Of a stretch of DNA of 28,596 bases, positions 25,927-28,596 are shown one piece after another. The stretch is from contig DBTP01000197.1 of the NCBI GenBank assembly GCA_002307115.1, positions 1 through 28,596 of the forward strand. Reading direction: 5' to 3'. Origin of the DNA: Fibrobacter sp. UBA1313 (GTDB taxonomy: Bacteria > Fibrobacterota > Fibrobacteria > Fibrobacterales > Fibrobacteraceae). The notes under the pieces are model-generated. The model saw nothing but the letters and a program-made list of their open reading frames with translations, ran no database searches and was not told where the DNA came from. Within the stretch, counting starts at the first letter, position 1; each line of letters starts with the position of its first letter. Made by a program: the position numbers and the translations under genes.

Positions 25927-26295
25927 ATGTCTAAGGTTCTCATAATTGATGATGATGCATCAATGCGAACGATGCTTCGAGAAACTTTATCACTCAACGG
26001 ATACGAAGTAGATACGGCAGAAGATGGCCGCAAAGCAAAAGAGCTCTACGACAAAAATGACTACAAAGCAGTCATTACCGATATCATTATGCCAGAGCAA
26101 GATGGTTTTGAAGTTATTCTCGATTTCAGAAGCCGTAACCAAACGAACCGACTCATTGCTATTAGCGGTGGCGGTCGGACTTCTGCCGATGATTATTTGT
26201 TAACTGCGGAGCACTTTGGTGTCGCTGCCATTTTCCCAAAGCCGATCAATAGAAAAGCATTGCTCGCGAAAATTGCTGAAATGACAGCCGCGTAA
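25927..26295 (+). CDS. Stand-alone response regulator receiver (CheY-like)
   Basis: A 122-residue receiver domain with no output domain. The acidic pocket is D8-D10 (IIDDDAS), the phospho-acceptor is D52 (ITDIIMP), the switch Ser is S80 (AISGGG) and the conserved Lys is K105 (PKPI), so it should be phosphorylated normally. It starts 18 bp after the kinase stop behind a strong Shine-Dalgarno (AAGGAGG), which suggests high expression relative to the kinase. With no DNA-binding part, it must act through a partner. The sigma54 activator encoded 75 bp downstream, whose own receiver cannot take phosphate in the usual way, is the obvious candidate (inference). Alternatives are a phosphate sink or a Spo0F-like relay intermediate. 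Confidence 0.93.
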   Translation: MSKVLIIDDDASMRTMLRETLSLNGYEVDTAEDGRKAKELYDKNDYKAVITDIIMPEQDGFEVILDFRSRNQTNRLIAISGGGRTSADDYLLTAEHFGVAAIFPKPINRKALLAKIAEMTAA

Positions 26296-26370
26296 TAATT
26301 TTGAATCTCCATTTTATTTTTGCGTAGAAGGGAGAAAAAGTAACGTTTCATTTTGCTACATTGGATAAAG

Positions 26371-27810
26371 ATGAACGTCCTTTTAGCTGATACCGATAAA
26401 TCTTTTGTCCAAGAAATAGTAAATACTTGGTCCATTCAAGATGTGCAGCTTACAGCCGTATCTGAAGCTGCCAATTTGATTTCTTCTATTGAAGAAACCC
26501 CCATCCATTTTGCTTTCGTGAATGTCAATCTGCTCGTGCATCAAGATCTTGATTTGATCAGTTTTTTGAAAGAACATCACCCTGGCATTGAAATCATTGT
26601 TCTCTGCGATGCCAAAACGAAGCCCGCCGCAGAAAGTGCAATCTCACATGGAGCCGCTGGGTATCTGTTGAAGCCCGTGACGAGTCGAGTACTCGAAGAT
26701 ACAACAAAAAAATATCTTATCCGGTTGCGTAACAATACAAATTACCGGTTCATGGAAGATCATGTGTTGGAAAACTTGCTTGGGGATACCCCGGAAATGC
26801 GCAAGATTTTGAAAACACTTTATAAGATTGCCCCCACAACGAGCACAATCTTGATTACGGGAGAATCTGGTTCTGGTAAAGAATTTATTGGAAATATTGT
26901 ACATCGTTTGAGCAAGCGTTCTAACGAACCATTCATTGCCGTAAACTGCGGAGCCATTCCTGAAAATCTGGTAGAAAGCGAACTCTTTGGAACTAAAAAG
27001 GGCGCATTCACAGGGGCTACTGCGGACAAAAAAGGACTCTTTGAAGAAGCCGCTGGTGGTACTTTATTCTTGGATGAAGTGGCAGAACTTTCGCCTGCAA
27101 CCCAAGTAAAACTTTTGCGCTTTTTACAAAACCACGAACTTCGTCGCGTGGGTGAAACCGAGAATCGATACATTGATGTTCGAATTATTGCCGCTACCAA
27201 TAAAGACTTGCAAGAGGCAATGGCCAATAAAGAGTTTCGAGAGGATCTCTATTATCGATTGAATACATTTCATATTCATCTCCCCCCGCTCCGTGATCGT
27301 CGCATAGTCATTCCCAGCCTTGTGAAATACTTTATTCTTAAGTATCAACAGGAACATGGAAAGTCTATCCAACGAATTCAGCCCGCCGCACAAATGGCGA
27401 TTACGGCTTATTCTTACCCAGGTAATATTCGAGAGCTTCAAAATATCATTGAACACGCGATTGTACTGTCTGAGAACGGAGAACTTCGTTTAGAAGATTT
27501 ACCCGAAGAGGTGCAAGTCCAAGGGGCTTCTACACAAGGGTTACTGCCTGCTCCAAATACGATTACAACAGCCCCGTCCCTAAAAAAACAAGAATCTATT
27601 CCGCCCAAAATTCAGGCATTGTCATTTGATTCCACCGATGATGTGATTCGATTGGACGAGCTAGAAAAGCGTCACATTCTACATGCTCTTGCCGTGCTCA
27701 AAGGCAATAAAACAGAAGTGGCGACTCGTTTGGGAATAAGCCGCGCCACTCTTTGGCGAAAACTCAAAGAACACAAAATCGAAATTGATGGAGAGAGTCC
27801 CCAAGGCTAG
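26371..27810 (+). CDS. Sigma54-dependent activator (NtrC family) with degenerate receiver
   Basis: A 479-residue NtrC-type regulator. The N-terminal receiver fold (1-120) is atypical: the phospho-acceptor position is N51 (FAFVNVNLL), the acidic pocket is reduced to D7-T-D9, and the switch Thr/Ser is C79; only K101 is kept. The AAA+ domain is complete: Walker A GESGSGKE (164-171), the sigma54-contact loop GAFTGA (211-216), Walker B LFLDEV (D235, E236), and REDLYYRLNTFHIHLPPLRDR. A low-complexity linker leads to a Fis-type helix-turn-helix (TEVATRLGISRATLWRKLK) near the end. It should drive sigma54 open-complex formation, but without Asp phosphorylation. The ATG at 26371 gives the normal receiver start; an in-frame TTG at 26353 is less likely. 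Its stop overlaps that of the convergent gene by 3 bases. Target promoters are not identifiable here. Confidence 0.93.
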   Translation: MNVLLADTDKSFVQEIVNTWSIQDVQLTAVSEAANLISSIEETPIHFAFVNVNLLVHQDLDLISFLKEHHPGIEIIVLCDAKTKPAAESAISHGAAGYLLKPVTSRVLEDTTKKYLIRLRNNTNYRFMEDHVLENLLGDTPEMRKILKTLYKIAPTTSTILITGESGSGKEFIGNIVHRLSKRSNEPFIAVNCGAIPENLVESELFGTKKGAFTGATADKKGLFEEAAGGTLFLDEVAELSPATQVKLLRFLQNHELRRVGETENRYIDVRIIAATNKDLQEAMANKEFREDLYYRLNTFHIHLPPLRDRRIVIPSLVKYFILKYQQEHGKSIQRIQPAAQMAITAYSYPGNIRELQNIIEHAIVLSENGELRLEDLPEEVQVQGASTQGLLPAPNTITTAPSLKKQESIPPKIQALSFDSTDDVIRLDELEKRHILHALAVLKGNKTEVATRLGISRATLWRKLKEHKIEIDGESPQG

Positions 27811-28596
27811 ACTAGAATCATCGCGCAGGAAAGACAGCTTTCTTTCATTGTACCACTTCCTGGAAAATCAGAACCCTGACTGTGAGCCCAAGCAAGACGA
27901 GCCTTACTTGAATAGCTACGCACAGTAGCTAAGGATGCCTCCGCAATAGACTTTGGAGAGAATCCACTGAAATTGGAACTCACCAGCAAAAATCCATTGG
28001 GTTCCAAAAGCGAAGCCGCGAGAGACACCAGTCCTTGCAAATCATCACGAATACGAAATGTAGTGCCCTTGTGCCGCGCAAAACTCGGTGGGTCAAGCAC
28101 AATACCGCCAAATTTTTTTTCTTTTTTAGCACACCACTCTAAATATTCCCGAGCATTGCCCCGAAAAAATTCTCCAGGGAGTACTTCAGATCCATTGAGA
28201 GCATAATTTTCTCTGCCCTTATCCAAAATTTTAGCACTAATATCCACGTTAACGGCAAGCGTCGCCCCGCCCGCCCGCGCATGAACCCCAAAACTACAGG
28301 TATAGCTAAATAAATTGAGAATATCTCGATCACAAGACCGTTTTTGCACCTCTTCACGCCCATCGCGCATATCCAAAAAGAGGCCTGGATTCACCGTATC
28401 TAAAAGATTCACATGAAAAAGGCAATCGCCTTCTTGCACTACCGTCGCCGCATTCTCGTGAGAGCCAATTTCAACGACCATGAGTGGCGTTTCCAAAGTC
28501 TCACCACTAGGATTCAGACGAAACTTCGTTACCATAAATTCAGGAGAAAGTGTATCCTCAATGGCCGCAATAATTTCTGCACGAAAAGCTAAAAGT
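27807..28596 (-). CDS. RlmI/RlmK-like class I SAM methyltransferase (5' end beyond window)
   Basis: The C-terminal ~262 residues of a SAM-dependent methyltransferase; the frame is open to the right edge (LLAFRAEIIAAIEDTL precedes the internal Met at 28535), so the true start lies outside. The Rossmann core shows GLFLDMRDGRE, motif I NLFSYTCSFGVHARAGGA, NVDIS, and motif IV LDPPSFARHKG. These are typical of the RlmI/RlmK group, which modifies 23S rRNA. The SCSG catalytic Cys motif of RlmI is replaced by SSNFSGFS, so m5C chemistry by that Cys is unlikely and an RlmK-like (m7G) or other RNA target is possible. The ending has HSQGSDFPGSGTMKESCLSC. It is clearly distinct from the true rlmI at 2751. 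It converges on the sigma54 activator, with stops sharing the CTAG at 27807-27810. Confidence 0.85.
   Translation of the reverse strand, partial: LLAFRAEIIAAIEDTLSPEFMVTKFRLNPSGETLETPLMVVEIGSHENAATVVQEGDCLFHVNLLDTVNPGLFLDMRDGREEVQKRSCDRDILNLFSYTCSFGVHARAGGATLAVNVDISAKILDKGRENYALNGSEVLPGEFFRGNAREYLEWCAKKEKKFGGIVLDPPSFARHKGTTFRIRDDLQGLVSLAASLLEPNGFLLVSSNFSGFSPKSIAEASLATVRSYSSKARLAWAHSQGSDFPGSGTMKESCLSCAMILV

Noticed and set aside
26296..26370. TCTCC/GGAGA pairing in the gap before the sigma54 activator, considered as terminator or attenuator
   Set aside because: Five-base arms with a 20-base loop and no T-tract; no better than chance.

Overview
This window most resembles a chromosome segment from the Fibrobacterota (Fibrobacter-like, Gram-negative, cellulolytic). 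The evidence is two giant secreted GH9 cellulase-type proteins with Fn3-like modules and a shared FlgD-Ig-like C-terminal module, a class I iron-sulfur fumarase, TPR secretome-type proteins and mid-40s GC by eye. No rRNA, tRNA, CRISPR array, transposase or integrase was seen. The phylum assignment is inference from gene content, not from a marker gene.

Left part (1-5350) is mainly housekeeping and stress functions. It holds the 3' end of sufB (Fe-S assembly), a convergent DJ-1/YajL-type gene, and a forward run of hslO (Hsp33), thrH (HAD phosphatase/phosphotransferase) and rlmI (23S rRNA m5C methyltransferase). A reverse-strand secreted TPR protein with its own terminator follows. Upstream of it (about 5455-5835) lies a decayed reverse-strand FG-GAP repeat gene with frameshift and nonsense lesions, and an orphan terminator-like hairpin on the other strand.

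Middle part (5978-10444) is a reverse-strand run: fumarase, hisH, hisF, tldD. The first three are packed within about 20 bp of each other or overlap; tldD follows after 78 bp. The intergenic region 10445-10677 is divergent and carries a long inverted repeat whose two arms read the same sequence outward towards each gene.

Right part (10678-27810) is a candidate cellulose-degradation and sensing locus on the + strand. It begins with a secreted, membrane-tethered protein built on 33-bp repeats. A good promoter then precedes two tandem GH9 proteins (2138 and 1920 aa, 3 bp apart), closed by a strong terminator. After that come a 7TM histidine kinase, a stand-alone receiver protein and a sigma54-type activator. 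The activator's receiver domain has Asn where the phospho-acceptor Asp should be, so the normal phosphorylation switch looks lost. A second RlmI/K-like methyltransferase runs off the right edge on the reverse strand and overlaps the activator's stop codon.

The most unusual content is the GH9 pair (paralogues with matching ends but different middle modules, and a CBM3-like module in each) and the kinase/receiver/degenerate-receiver activator set directly downstream. That these form one system is inference from position only.
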